A DNA stretch of 64,000 nucleotides from Halorubrum salipaludis (GCF_002286985.1 NZ_NSKC01000002.1:62001-126000); one strand, 5' to 3'. Positions 16,754 through 25,714 are shown, numbered from the stretch's first letter. Notes: generated by a model not told the origin, from the sequence alone. Numbers and translations are program-made.

Positions 16754-18551
16754 CCGACGAGGCCACCCCCGGATTCGCGGCCGTCGTGCCGTCCTCGGCG
16801 AACGGGTACCAGGACTGCTTCGCGTCGGTGAGCGTCGGGTCCGCGTAGTCGGTCTCCTCGGGCTCGCACAGCGCCGCGAGCGTCTCGTTGTCGGTCGCGT
16901 CCGCCCACTCGCGGAACGTCTGTCCCGGCTCGCGGCGCTCCGCGAACGCCTCGATCAGGTTGCGGATCGCGCCGGGGGCCTCGTCGGCGGGCACCCGCTG
17001 TTGGACGTAGTCGACGAACGAGGGCTCCTCGCCCATGCCGCCGCCGACGCCGATGTCGACCGCCTCGACCATCTCGCCGTCCTTCCGCGCCCGCATGCCG
17101 AGCAGGCCGATGTCCGCCGTGTTTGCCTGGCCGCAGTCGGCGGTACAGCCGGAGAAGTGGATCTTCAGCTGGTCGACGTCCGCCGGCAGGTCGACGTTCT
17201 CCCGGAACCAGCGGAGCATCGTCGCCATCCGGGTCTTGGTCTCGACGAGCGCGATCGAGCAGAACTCGGTGCCGGTACAGGCCATCGCGCCGCGGACGAA
17301 CGGGTTCGGCTCGGGGCGGTGCTTCGCGAGCAGCGGCTCCGCGAGGAGGTCGTCGACGTCGTCGGGCTCGACGTCGACGATGATGGGGTTCTGCCGGCGG
17401 GTGAGCCGGACTTCGCCCGACCCGTACTCGTCGGCGAGGTCGGCGAGCTCGATCGCCTCCTCGGCCGGCAGCCGACCGACGGGGACGCTCAGGCCCACGT
17501 ACCGCCGCCCGTCGCCCTGCTCGTGGACGCCGGTGAAGTCCTTCTTCCCGTCGTCGTCGGTCGCTCCGGCGTTGTACGTGTACTCGTTGCGGATGTCCTC
17601 GCCGGCGGTCCGTAGGTCGGCGTCGACGTACTCCTCCTCGAGCAGGTCGCGGATCCACTCGGTGCCGTGCTCGTCGACGAAGAAGCGCGAGCGGTTCTTC
17701 GCGCGGACCTGCCGGTCGCCGTGGTCGTGGTACAGCTCGACGAAGCCGCGGACGACCTCGTACGCCTCGTCCGGGGTCACGAACACGTCGAGCGGGCGAG
17801 CGACCCGCGGCTCGCGACCGCCGAGCCCGCCGCCGACGCGCACGTTGAAGCCGAGCGTCTCCTCGCCGTCGCCGGACTCCGTCCGGCTGCCCGTCGAGGT
17901 TCCCTCGACGCTGTCGATCTCCTTTTCGGCGGGTTCGAGGCCGATGTCGTTGATCGCGTCCTGCGCGCCGCCCTCGGGGGTCCCGGAGATGCTGATATTG
18001 AACTTCCGGGGCATGTTGCTGAGGGCGTCGTCGCCGCGGATCTCCTCCTGGAACCGTTCGAGCAGCGGGAGCGTGTCGATCACCTCGTCGGCGTCCTTGC
18101 CGGCGACCGGGCTGCCGGAGATGTTCCGCATCGTGTCGCCGCCGGACGACCGGGTGGTCACGCCGACCGACTCCAGTTTCTCCCAGATCTCCGGGATGTC
18201 CTCGAGCTTGATCCAGTGAAGCTGGATCGACTGCCGCGTCGTCAGGTCGATCCACCCGTCGCCGAACTCGGGGTTCGACACCGGCCCCGACGCGTAGTCG
18301 CGGGCGACCTCGGCGATCGCGCGGAGCTGCCCGGGCTCTAAGATCCCGTTGGCGTTCGTCAGCCGCATCATGAAGTACCCCTCCTGGCCCGAGCGCTGGT
18401 GGAACACCCCCCAGAACTTGAACCGGGTGAACCACTTCTCGCGCTCGTCTTCCGGGATCGACTCGAACCCGGTCTCTGCGAACTCCAAGAGCTTCTCCCG
18501 CACTTCGTCGCCGTACATCTCGGATTTCCAGTCCTCCTTTTTGTTGGCCAT
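16746..18551 (-). CDS. nasD: Ferredoxin-type assimilatory nitrite (sulfite-family) reductase
   Basis: 601 residues. Two nitrite/sulfite reductase half-repeats are visible: the N-terminal one with TRFKFWGVFHQRSGQEGYFM and DLTTRQSIQLHWI, the second with LTRRQNPIIVDVEP. The siroheme/4Fe-4S Cys motifs are C-x5-C (CTGTEFC) and C-x3-C (SGCTADCGQ) in the second half. It reduces nitrite to ammonia with ferredoxin electrons. The choice of nitrite over sulfite rests on the adjacent nitrate reductases and transporter. A Shine-Dalgarno-like GAGGAGGTC lies a few bases before the ATG (minus strand), so this gene has a leader. The promoter faces the 756-base gap shared with the nitrate reductase. Confidence 0.9.
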   Translation of the reverse strand: MANKKEDWKSEMYGDEVREKLLEFAETGFESIPEDEREKWFTRFKFWGVFHQRSGQEGYFMMRLTNANGILEPGQLRAIAEVARDYASGPVSNPEFGDGWIDLTTRQSIQLHWIKLEDIPEIWEKLESVGVTTRSSGGDTMRNISGSPVAGKDADEVIDTLPLLERFQEEIRGDDALSNMPRKFNISISGTPEGGAQDAINDIGLEPAEKEIDSVEGTSTGSRTESGDGEETLGFNVRVGGGLGGREPRVARPLDVFVTPDEAYEVVRGFVELYHDHGDRQVRAKNRSRFFVDEHGTEWIRDLLEEEYVDADLRTAGEDIRNEYTYNAGATDDDGKKDFTGVHEQGDGRRYVGLSVPVGRLPAEEAIELADLADEYGSGEVRLTRRQNPIIVDVEPDDVDDLLAEPLLAKHRPEPNPFVRGAMACTGTEFCSIALVETKTRMATMLRWFRENVDLPADVDQLKIHFSGCTADCGQANTADIGLLGMRARKDGEMVEAVDIGVGGGMGEEPSFVDYVQQRVPADEAPGAIRNLIEAFAERREPGQTFREWADATDNETLAALCEPEETDYADPTLTDAKQSWYPFAEDGTTAANPGVASSDD

Positions 18552-18972
18552 CAGCGATCGACCTCCTCGTTGGTCCGGAACCGTTTCGCATCTATATTGG
18601 CCGAATGGTGGGTCATCTCGGTTAGAAATTTATAGGACACCATAAAATAGTTCGGCTTTTATAAAATCACAAAATAAGGCTGATAACGGAGCGATCGAAA
18701 AGACGGCCGCCAGAGCGAGATATATTTCCATCTCTAAGGAGAGAAATTATATATGCGGTAGCGAAGGCAGACAGAAATTCACGAATGCAAATCCGGCCGC
18801 GGATCGACTCGGATCGAGGTTGCCTCGGCCCGGTTCGGAGGTGCGGATCGGGCGAACTTGTCGAGGTCGGTGTCGATCTCGCGGGCCGCGTTCGCGGCGA
18901 GGGTCGTTCGTCGGGGACGGGCGCCCTTCGAGGTGGGAAGCTGTCCGGGGTGGGAGCCCGTTCGAGAGGAGT

Positions 18973-19020
18973 GCCTCGATCTCGATCGAGGCGGGGATCG
19001 ATCGGGATAGCCCCGCCTCG
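18973..19020. other. Two overlapping, mutually exclusive hairpins
   Basis: Arms 18973-18981 and 18984-18992 (GCCTCGATC / GATCGAGGC) can pair, and arms 18987-18996 and 19011-19020 (CGAGGCGGGG / CCCCGCCTCG) form a perfect 10-bp stem with a 14-base loop. The 3' arm of the first shares bases with the 5' arm of the second, so only one can form at a time. No U-run follows. In a leader RNA this would be a two-state switch. Confidence 0.55.
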
Positions 19021-19080
19021 CGTGTGCTGGCGCCTGGCACCGCGTGTGCGTCCGACACTCGCTCGCACGAGCGTGTGCGT

Positions 19081-19098
19081 GTTTATTTAGAAATAAAC
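19081..19098. other. AT-rich dyad upstream of the first nitrate reductase
   Basis: GTTTATTT-AG-AAATAAAC, two perfect 8-base arms around two bases. It follows another near-perfect GC hairpin (arms 19056-19065 and 19068-19077, one mismatch). It could be an operator or a TATA-overlapping element on either strand. Confidence 0.5.
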
Positions 19099-19307
19099 CG
19101 AATAACTAGCCGTTCTTTTTTGAAACACCGCTAATTTATCCATACCAAAACAGTTATACTGGTAATCAGGTATGTAGTATTCAGAAAGCAACTGATGCCA
19201 CACTACGTGTGCGGGCCACCTATTTCGGACCGGTCACGGATCGGAACCGCCGGCGGATCGGCCGCTTCGGCGCGGCGCGGAATCACCACAGCGGAGTCGC
19301 ACCGCCG

Positions 19308-21422
19308 ATGAGCGAGTGGACGCCGACGACGTGTATGCGGTGTGCGGTCGGCTGCGGGCACCTCCAGCAGGGGTACACCAACAACTACGGGCTCGACACC
19401 GTCCGCGGCGACGCGTCGCATCCGGTCAACCGCGGCCTCGCCTGTCACCGCGGGGTCAGCGAGACCGCGGACCCCGACGGGGACTGGCTGACGCGACCGC
19501 TTATCAGGGAGGACGGCACCCTCGTCCCCACCAGCTGGGAGACGGCGATCGGCACCGTCGTCGAGCACATCGAGGACGCGCTCGCCGAATCGCGTGACGG
19601 CGTCGCGGTGTTGGGGAGCGGGCAGCAGACGAACGAGGCGGCGTACGCGCTGGGGAAGCTGGCGCGCGGCGGCTTCGGCACCCGCTACTACGACGCCAAC
19701 ACCACCCTCTGTATGGCGTCGGCCGTCACCGCCTACTACCAGGCGTTCGGGAGCGACGCGCCGCCGCCGACGTACGAGGACATCCCCGACGCCCGGACCC
19801 ACGTGATCTGGGGCGCGAACCCCGCGGTGGCGCATCCGGTGATGTACCGGTGGATCGCCGACAGCGCGAGCGACGACGACAGCGAGCTGATCGTCGTCGA
19901 CCCCGTCGAGAGCGAGACCGTCGACGACGCCGACCTGCACGCGCAGGTCGACCCCGGAACCGACCTGGCGTTCGCCCGGGCGGTGTTGGCGCAGGTCGTC
20001 GCCGACGGCGGCGTCGACCGCGAGTTCGTCGCCGAGGCGACGACCGGGTTCGAGGCGACGGTCGACTCGCTGCCGCCGGTGCGGGAGGCGGCCGAGGCCG
20101 CCGGCGTCACGGTCGAGACGGTCGAGCGCGTCGCCGACGCCCTCACGGACCCGACGCTGGTGTACTGGGGGATGGGCGTCAACCAGAGCGTGCAGGGGAC
20201 CGCGACATCGCGGGCGCTCATCGACCTCTGTCTCGCGACGGGGAACCTCCGGCCCGGGAGCGGCCCCTTCTCGCTGACCGGACAGGCGAACTCGATGGGG
20301 ACCCGCGTCTGCTCGTCGAAGGGGACGTGGCCCGGCCAGCGCGAGTTCACCGATCCGGAACAGCGGCGGTTCATCGCGGACGCGTGGGGAATCCCCCGGG
20401 AGCGACTCCCGGACGACCCGGGGCCGGGACCGGTCGGCATCGTCGACGCCGTCGCGGACGGGCCGCCCGAGGTGTGCTGGACGGTGGCGACGAATCCGGT
20501 CGCGGGGATGCCGGACGCGAGCGAGGTCGAGAGCGCCCTCGAGGACACCTTCCTCGTCGCGCAGGACGCCTTCCGGACCGAGACCGTCGAGCTGGCGGAC
20601 GTGGTGTTGCCGGCGGCGACGTGGGGCGAGTCCGAGGGGACCGCCACCAACATGGAACGGCGGGTCTCGCGGGTCCGCGCCGCCACGGAGACCTCCCCAA
20701 AGATCAAACAGGACCTCGACATCATCGTCGCGATCGGCGCCGCGATCGACGGGGAGCTGTTCCCGCGGCACGCGGTCTCGCCGGAGTCGGTGTTCGACGA
20801 GCTGCGCGAGCTGACGGCGGGGACGGCCGCGGACCTGTCGGGGATCTCGTACGACCGGCTGGAGGCGGAGCTCGCGGTCCGGTGGCCCGCCCCGTCGCCG
20901 GACGAGGAGGGCGGCTACCGCTACGTCGAGGAGGACGGTTGGGAGTTTCCCACGCCGTCGGGTCGCGCGCGCTTCTCGACCGGGACCCACGACGGCCTCG
21001 CCGAGCCGACCGACGACGAGTTCCCGCTGACGCTGACGACCGGTCGCCAGGCCGACGCGTACAACACCGGCGTCCGGAGCCGCGGCGCCGAGACCGACGC
21101 GCCCCCGACGGCGCGGATCCATCCGGAGACGACGCTGGAGTACATCGAGGCGTTCGACCGGGGGACGACGGTCGTCTCGTCGCGGCGGGGGTCGGCGACG
21201 ATCGCGGTCAACCCGGACGACGGCGTGCCGAAGGGGGTGGTGTGGCTGCCGATCCACCACCCGGCCGTGAACGCCCTCACGCTCCCGGTCGTCGATCCCG
21301 AGTCCGACGAGCCGAACCTCAAGCAGTGCGCGGTCGACGTGCGGGCGCCGCAGCGGTCGAACCCGTTGGTCCACGAGGGGCAGCCCACCGTGGACGGCGA
21401 ACCCGCCGCGACGGACGACTGA
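19308..21422 (+). CDS. nasA: Molybdopterin assimilatory nitrate reductase, copy 1
   Basis: 704 residues from the ATG at 19308; the frame is open to 19209, but the added residues are Arg-rich and unlike the family. The N-terminal 4Fe-4S site uses Cys9, Cys12, Cys16 and Cys46 (CMRCAVGCG, ACHRG). The probable Mo-ligand Cys135 sits in TTLCMASAV. The C-terminal molybdopterin dinucleotide domain is seen in LTLTTGRQADAYNTGVR. It reduces nitrate to nitrite in the cytoplasm with ferredoxin-type donors; there is no Tat signal, consistent with an assimilatory role. A close paralogue follows 219 bases downstream. The MFS transporter and nitrite reductase complete the pathway. Confidence 0.92.
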   Translation: MSEWTPTTCMRCAVGCGHLQQGYTNNYGLDTVRGDASHPVNRGLACHRGVSETADPDGDWLTRPLIREDGTLVPTSWETAIGTVVEHIEDALAESRDGVAVLGSGQQTNEAAYALGKLARGGFGTRYYDANTTLCMASAVTAYYQAFGSDAPPPTYEDIPDARTHVIWGANPAVAHPVMYRWIADSASDDDSELIVVDPVESETVDDADLHAQVDPGTDLAFARAVLAQVVADGGVDREFVAEATTGFEATVDSLPPVREAAEAAGVTVETVERVADALTDPTLVYWGMGVNQSVQGTATSRALIDLCLATGNLRPGSGPFSLTGQANSMGTRVCSSKGTWPGQREFTDPEQRRFIADAWGIPRERLPDDPGPGPVGIVDAVADGPPEVCWTVATNPVAGMPDASEVESALEDTFLVAQDAFRTETVELADVVLPAATWGESEGTATNMERRVSRVRAATETSPKIKQDLDIIVAIGAAIDGELFPRHAVSPESVFDELRELTAGTAADLSGISYDRLEAELAVRWPAPSPDEEGGYRYVEEDGWEFPTPSGRARFSTGTHDGLAEPTDDEFPLTLTTGRQADAYNTGVRSRGAETDAPPTARIHPETTLEYIEAFDRGTTVVSSRRGSATIAVNPDDGVPKGVVWLPIHHPAVNALTLPVVDPESDEPNLKQCAVDVRAPQRSNPLVHEGQPTVDGEPAATDD
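19601..19685 (+). repeat. 85-bp block identical to 21932-22016 in the paralogous gene
   Basis: From CGTCGCGGTGTTGGGGAGCG to GGCTTCGGCACCCGC the two nitrate reductase genes are identical base for base, silent sites included. After one mismatch the identity continues for about 31 more bases through the metal-ligand Cys codon. Flanking sequence is much less alike. Confidence 0.8.
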
Positions 21423-21641
21423 TGGCCGACCCGTCGCCATTCAGCCGGCGTTCGGTCGCCCCGTCGGGCCGGGTTACCGGGCCGGCGCCGAGCGCCCGGC
21501 GACAGTATACTACACGGTTGTTCATGCGAAAAAAGAATTATCCCGGATGAGGGGAAACGGAGAGCCAGACCGATCCGAGAACAGCACACGAATGTCCGTT
21601 AACACCTACTCGATCGAGACGATCACGCAGCGTACCCGCCA
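21423..21641 (+). promoter_or_regulatory. Promoter region of the second nitrate reductase
   Basis: 219 bases. It holds the palindromic octamer AGTATACT within CAGTATACTAC at 21503-21511 and an A-rich stretch with GAATTATC (21535-21541) that could serve as TATA box. A related decamer, CAGTTATACT, lies at 19151-19160 at a similar distance before the first copy. Confidence 0.4.
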
Positions 21642-23816
21642 ATGACTGATCGTAAGCCGACGACCTGTATGCGATGCGCGGTCGGCTGCGGCTACCGACA
21701 GCGCGCCGGCGACGGCGGGGATCTCGTCGAGGTTCGCGGCGACGACGACCACCCGACGAACGGGGGCGAGACCTGCAGCCGCGGGGTCCGCGAGACGGTC
21801 GATCCGAGCGGCGAACGACTGACCCAGCCGCTGATCCGGCGCGGCGGGACGCTCCGGCCGACCGACTGGGACACCGTTCTCGGAACCGTTTCGGTGCGGA
21901 TCATCGAGGCGCTCAGGAACGGCAACGACAACGTCGCGGTGTTGGGGAGCGGGCAGCAGACGAACGAGGCGGCGTACGCGCTGGGGAAGCTGGCGCGCGG
22001 CGGCTTCGGCACCCGCCACTACGACGCCAACACCACCCTCTGTATGGCCTCGGCGGTGCAGGCGTACATGCAGGCGTTCGGGAGCGACGCGCCGCCGCCG
22101 ACCTACGAGGACGTTCCCGACGCCGAGACCCACGTGATCTGGGGCGCGAACCCGAAAATCGCCCATCCCGTGCTGTATCGCCGGATCGCCGACAGCGCGA
22201 GCGACGACGGCGGCGAGCTGATCGTCGTCGACCCCGTCGAGAGCGAGACGGCGGCCGACGCCGACCTGCACGTCCGCCCTGAGCCGGGGACCGATCTGGC
22301 GCTGGCGCGGGCCGTGCTCGCGCGGGCCGTCGACGACGACCTCGTCGATCGGGAGTTCGTCGAGCGACACACCGAGGGGTTCGAGGCCGTGGTCGGATCG
22401 CTGCCCGACGTCGACGTCGCGGCCGAGACCGCCGGCGTCTCCGTCGATCGGATCTCCGAGCTGGCCGCGGCGTTCGACGCTCGGACCCTCGTCTACTGGG
22501 GGATGGGCGTCAACCAGAGCGTGCAGGGGACCGGAGCCGCCCGCTCGCTGATCGACCTCTGTCTGGCCACCGGAAACCTCGGGCCCGGCAGCGGCCCCTT
22601 CTCGCTGACCGGACAGGCGAACTCGATGGGGAACCGCGTCTGCGCGTCGAAGTCGTCGTGGCCGGGGTACAGACCGTTCGGCGACACGGCGCACCGCAAG
22701 GCGATCGCGAACGCCTGGGACGTTCCCCTGAGCCGGCTCCCCGACTCGTCCGGCCCGGGGTTCGTGCGGATCATCGACGAGCTGGCGCGCGACAACGTCG
22801 ACGTCTGCTGGACGGTGGCGACGAACCCGGCCGCGGGGATGCCCGACGCCAACCACGTCGAGAGCGCGCTCGAGGACGCGTTCCTGATCGTCCAGGACGC
22901 GTTCCGCTCCGACACCGTCGAGCTGGCGGACGTGGTGTTGCCGGCGGCGACGTGGGGCGAGTCCGAGGGGACGGTGATGAACATGGAACGCCGGGTCTCG
23001 CGGGTCACGGCCGCCCGAGAGCCGCCGGACGGCGTTCGACAGGACGTAGACATCATCGGCGCCGTCGCCGACCGCATCGTCCCCGAGCTGTTCGAGTCGA
23101 CGCGCCTCGATCCGGAGGCGCTGTTCGACGAGGTCGCCGCCCTGACGCGCGGCACGACGGCCGACCTCTCCGGGATCTCCTACGGGCGGCTCTCCGAGGA
23201 CCTGGCCGTCCGGTGGCCGGCCTCGGACGAGACCGCCGAAGGCGGGTACCGGTACTACGCCGGGGGCTCCGAGGACGACGGCGACGCGGGGGGCGTCGGC
23301 GCCGCGGCCGCCGGCGTCCCCGACGGCGACGGCCCGTGGTCGTTCCCGACCGACTCGGGCCGAGCGCGGTTCTCGAACGCGTCCCACGGGGGGATCCCGG
23401 AGCCGATCGACGAGGCGTACCCCCTCACGCTCACCACCGGTCGGCGTCCGGACGCGTACAACACCGGGGTCCGGACCCGGCCCGACGGCGACGACGAGAG
23501 CGCGACGGCCGCGCGGATGCACCCCGAGACGATCGCCGACAACCTTCGGGCGTTCGACCGGGGCGAGACGGTGATCGAGTCCCGTCGCTCCGCGGTGACC
23601 GTCCGGGTCGCCCCCGACGCGGACGTGCCGCCGGGGCTCGTCTGGCTCCCGGTCCACAACCCGGCGACGAACCGGCTCACGCTGTCCGCCGCGGACCCCG
23701 ACTCGGCCGAGCCGAACCTCAAGCAGTGCGCGGTCGCGCTGCGGGCCCCCGACCGCATGGCCACCGAGATCGTCGGCGGTTCGGGCCAGCCGAACGGGAC
23801 CGGCTCCCACCCCTGA
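21642..23816 (+). CDS. nasA: Molybdopterin assimilatory nitrate reductase, copy 2
   Basis: 724 residues from the ATG at 21642. It shares the domain plan and ligands of copy 1: Cys9, Cys12, Cys16 and Cys45 for the Fe-S cluster, and TTLCMASAV for the metal-ligand Cys. It has a Gly/Ala/Asp-rich insertion of about 20 residues before the C-terminal domain (after GYRYYAGGSEDDG). Stretches are identical at nucleotide level with copy 1 while flanking parts have diverged, which points to tandem duplication followed by local gene conversion. Whether both reduce nitrate, or one has taken another oxyanion, cannot be decided here. Confidence 0.9.
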   Translation: MTDRKPTTCMRCAVGCGYRQRAGDGGDLVEVRGDDDHPTNGGETCSRGVRETVDPSGERLTQPLIRRGGTLRPTDWDTVLGTVSVRIIEALRNGNDNVAVLGSGQQTNEAAYALGKLARGGFGTRHYDANTTLCMASAVQAYMQAFGSDAPPPTYEDVPDAETHVIWGANPKIAHPVLYRRIADSASDDGGELIVVDPVESETAADADLHVRPEPGTDLALARAVLARAVDDDLVDREFVERHTEGFEAVVGSLPDVDVAAETAGVSVDRISELAAAFDARTLVYWGMGVNQSVQGTGAARSLIDLCLATGNLGPGSGPFSLTGQANSMGNRVCASKSSWPGYRPFGDTAHRKAIANAWDVPLSRLPDSSGPGFVRIIDELARDNVDVCWTVATNPAAGMPDANHVESALEDAFLIVQDAFRSDTVELADVVLPAATWGESEGTVMNMERRVSRVTAAREPPDGVRQDVDIIGAVADRIVPELFESTRLDPEALFDEVAALTRGTTADLSGISYGRLSEDLAVRWPASDETAEGGYRYYAGGSEDDGDAGGVGAAAAGVPDGDGPWSFPTDSGRARFSNASHGGIPEPIDEAYPLTLTTGRRPDAYNTGVRTRPDGDDESATAARMHPETIADNLRAFDRGETVIESRRSAVTVRVAPDADVPPGLVWLPVHNPATNRLTLSAADPDSAEPNLKQCAVALRAPDRMATEIVGGSGQPNGTGSHP
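21932..22016 (+). repeat. 85-bp block identical to 19601-19685 in the paralogous gene
   Basis: Second member of the identical pair inside the downstream nitrate reductase gene; see the entry at 19601. Other near-identical patches occur around GGGGGATGGGCGTCAACCAG and GAGCTGGCGGACGTGGTGTT in both genes. Confidence 0.8.
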
Positions 23817-24364
23817 CCGGGCTCGCCCGCCGCCGATCGCGTTTTGCTACCCGTTCGCGTCGTCTCTTACCTCCATGCCTGGCGCCGTCCGTGACGAGCC
23901 GAGTCGAAACGCTCGTCTGACGACCGGGCCTCCCACCGTCGACCGGCGTGTCCGTGGGTCGTGTTCACATGCAATCGCGATTAAAGAACTAAAACAGATC
24001 AGCGAGCGGTCCGAGGTAGATTCGTTCTTCCGAGAATATGTGAATAACGTTCGGATTTTTTTAATTTCATTTTCGTCTAAGAGAATAATTCTCTATAAGC
24101 GCGCTTCTTGGGAATGGTACAGCACGCAGTCCTAAAAATAATTATTTGTCAACCGATCCGTTTATTAATATCTGGTATGTGTTGTTGTCTTGTACGAAAT
24201 ACCATGTTCACCCAATTCAATCCGCAATTGGTGTGCGATCCGGGTTCCGTTTCGGTCGAACTCTCGGCGCGCGGTGTCCTCCGGGGCGAGAGCTCGGTCG
24301 ATCGGGCGATCGTGTCCGGCGAGCGTGCCGGTTCCTTGGACCGTTCGACCGGAGGTGACTCGCG
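23817..24364 (+). promoter_or_regulatory. Long AT-rich promoter region of the nitrate transporter gene
   Basis: 548 bases with no supported gene. A sharply AT-rich block (about 23985-24200) contains the dyads AGAGAAT-A-ATTCTCT (24080-24094) and AAATAATTATTT (24136-24147), and a strong TATA candidate TTTATTAATA (24161-24170). Start from that box would leave a leader of about 170 bases before the GTG at 24365, containing a CCAATT...AATTGG stem (24212-24231). It is likely the main nitrogen-controlled promoter of the transporter. Confidence 0.5.
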
Positions 24365-25714
24365 GTGAAAGCGACCGACCTGCTGTACGGGAAGTACCGG
24401 AACCTCATCCTCGCGACGGCAATGTTCAACCTCGGGTTCGTGATCTGGTTCTCGTTCGCGCCGTTCACCGGCGGCATCGCCGAGGAGTTCGGCCTCTCGG
24501 TCCAACAGCTCGGGATCGTGGCGAGCGCGGCGGTGATCGCTGTCCCGCTCGGTCGGATCGTCATCGGACCGCTGACCGACCGGTTCGGGGCGAACGTCAC
24601 GGGCGGCGTCACGCTCGTGACCGTCGGGACGTTCGCGATCGTCAGCGCGTTCTCCCAGACGTACGAGGTGTTCATCGGGTCGCGGATCGTCGCGTCGCTG
24701 TCGGGGATCACGTTCGTCATCGGGATCCAGCACGTCGCCGAGTGGTTCGAGGAGGAGAACCTCGGCACCGCCGAGGGGATCTTCGCCGGGATCGGCAACG
24801 CCGGGGCGGGACTGGGGGCGTACTTCACGCTCCCGCGGATCTTCGGGGAGGCCTACGCGGACCCGATCTTCGGCTCCGCGTTCCTCGCCACCTCGTCGAA
24901 CTGGCGGGCGGCGTTCTTCTACACGGGCGTGCTCGCCGTGCTGCTCGGGACCGTCTACTACGTCTTCGGGGCGGCCGCGAAGAGCGAGGCGAAGCGGGAG
25001 GCGACGAAGGCGGGCGTGAGCTGGGACCAGTGGCGGTTCATCGCCACCCGCTACGGCGCCGTCGTCCTCTCCGTGGCGTACGTGATGACGTTCGGGCTCG
25101 AACTCGCGATGAACGGCTGGCTCGGGACCTACTACCGCGAGGCGTTCGGCCAGGGCGACGTGGTCATCGCGGCGACGTTCGCCGCCTCCTTCTCGGTCGC
25201 CGCCGGGCTCTTACGCCCCATCGGCGGGTACGTCAGCGACCGCGTCGCGCGCAACGAGACGGAGCTGCTCCCCTTCTTCGAGGGGCAGTACCGCAACCAG
25301 TGGACGTTCGCCACGCTGTCGTTCGTCGTGCTGTCGATGTTCGGCATGACGCTCGCCGGCCTGACCGGGAACATCTACGTCGCCGTCGGCGCCGGCTTCC
25401 TCGTGGGGGTCGGCTGCGCGTTCTCCGAGGGCGCGATCTTCGCGCAGGTGCCGGCGATGTTCCCCGACAACTCCGGGTCGGTCGCAGGGATCGTCGGCGG
25501 GATCGGCACGGTCGGGGGCGTCGTCTACCCGCTCGCCTTCTCCGCCGCGTTCCTCCCGAACCTCCACGTCGGCTACGCGATCGTCGGCGCGTCGATGATC
25601 CCAATCTTGGCGCTCACGGCGTGGGTGTTCCAGCCGAAGGTCGCGGAGCGCGCGAACGACGACGGGTGGTTCGTCTCCGGCGAGCGGATCGTCGCGACCG
25701 GCGACGACGACTGA
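24365..25714 (+). CDS. nasB: MFS nitrate/nitrite transporter
   Basis: 449 residues from a GTG at 24365, with about 12 hydrophobic segments. Nitrate-porter signatures of the NNP family are present: FNLGFVIWFSFAPFTGGIA in helix 1, GIGNAGAGLGAYFTLP (nitrate signature 1) and GIVGGIGTVGGVVYPLAF (nitrate signature 2). The conserved substrate Arg residues are likely those in VPLGRIVIGPLTDRFG and AGLLRPIGGYVSDR. It imports nitrate for the reductases encoded upstream. The symbol follows the haloarchaeal nas naming. Confidence 0.93.
   Translation: MKATDLLYGKYRNLILATAMFNLGFVIWFSFAPFTGGIAEEFGLSVQQLGIVASAAVIAVPLGRIVIGPLTDRFGANVTGGVTLVTVGTFAIVSAFSQTYEVFIGSRIVASLSGITFVIGIQHVAEWFEEENLGTAEGIFAGIGNAGAGLGAYFTLPRIFGEAYADPIFGSAFLATSSNWRAAFFYTGVLAVLLGTVYYVFGAAAKSEAKREATKAGVSWDQWRFIATRYGAVVLSVAYVMTFGLELAMNGWLGTYYREAFGQGDVVIAATFAASFSVAAGLLRPIGGYVSDRVARNETELLPFFEGQYRNQWTFATLSFVVLSMFGMTLAGLTGNIYVAVGAGFLVGVGCAFSEGAIFAQVPAMFPDNSGSVAGIVGGIGTVGGVVYPLAFSAAFLPNLHVGYAIVGASMIPILALTAWVFQPKVAERANDDGWFVSGERIVATGDDD

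Larger units (their letters stand above)
18552..19307. promoter_or_regulatory. Divergent nitrite reductase/nitrate reductase intergenic region
   Basis: 756 bases without a convincing gene. Three zones are visible: an AT-rich block next to the nitrite reductase (18610-18780, with several TATA-like stretches such as AGAAATTTATAG and an imperfect dyad around 18720-18755), a GC-rich block with strong inverted repeats (18785-19080), and a second AT-rich block (19080-19200) with further TATA candidates before the first nitrate reductase. Short open frames in the GC block read as Arg/Gly-rich and are not supported. The size and symmetry suggest complex nitrogen regulation or a small RNA. Confidence 0.6.

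Noticed and set aside
18785-19134. Short frames in the GC-rich centre of the nitrite/nitrate reductase gap.
   Set aside because: Arg/Gly-rich composition, no conserved look, and the region is dominated by inverted repeats that explain its open frames.
19203-23810. Very long open frames on the minus strand opposite both nitrate reductase genes (about 745 and 734 codons).
   Set aside because: They are the antisense of GC-rich coding DNA, full of Arg/Gly/Pro, with no domain and no promoter. The plus-strand frames carry full catalytic motifs.
23875-24368. Two overlapping frames of 86 codons before the nitrate transporter.
   Set aside because: They cross the AT-rich promoter block and read as random residues; the spacing of TATA elements fits a promoter instead.
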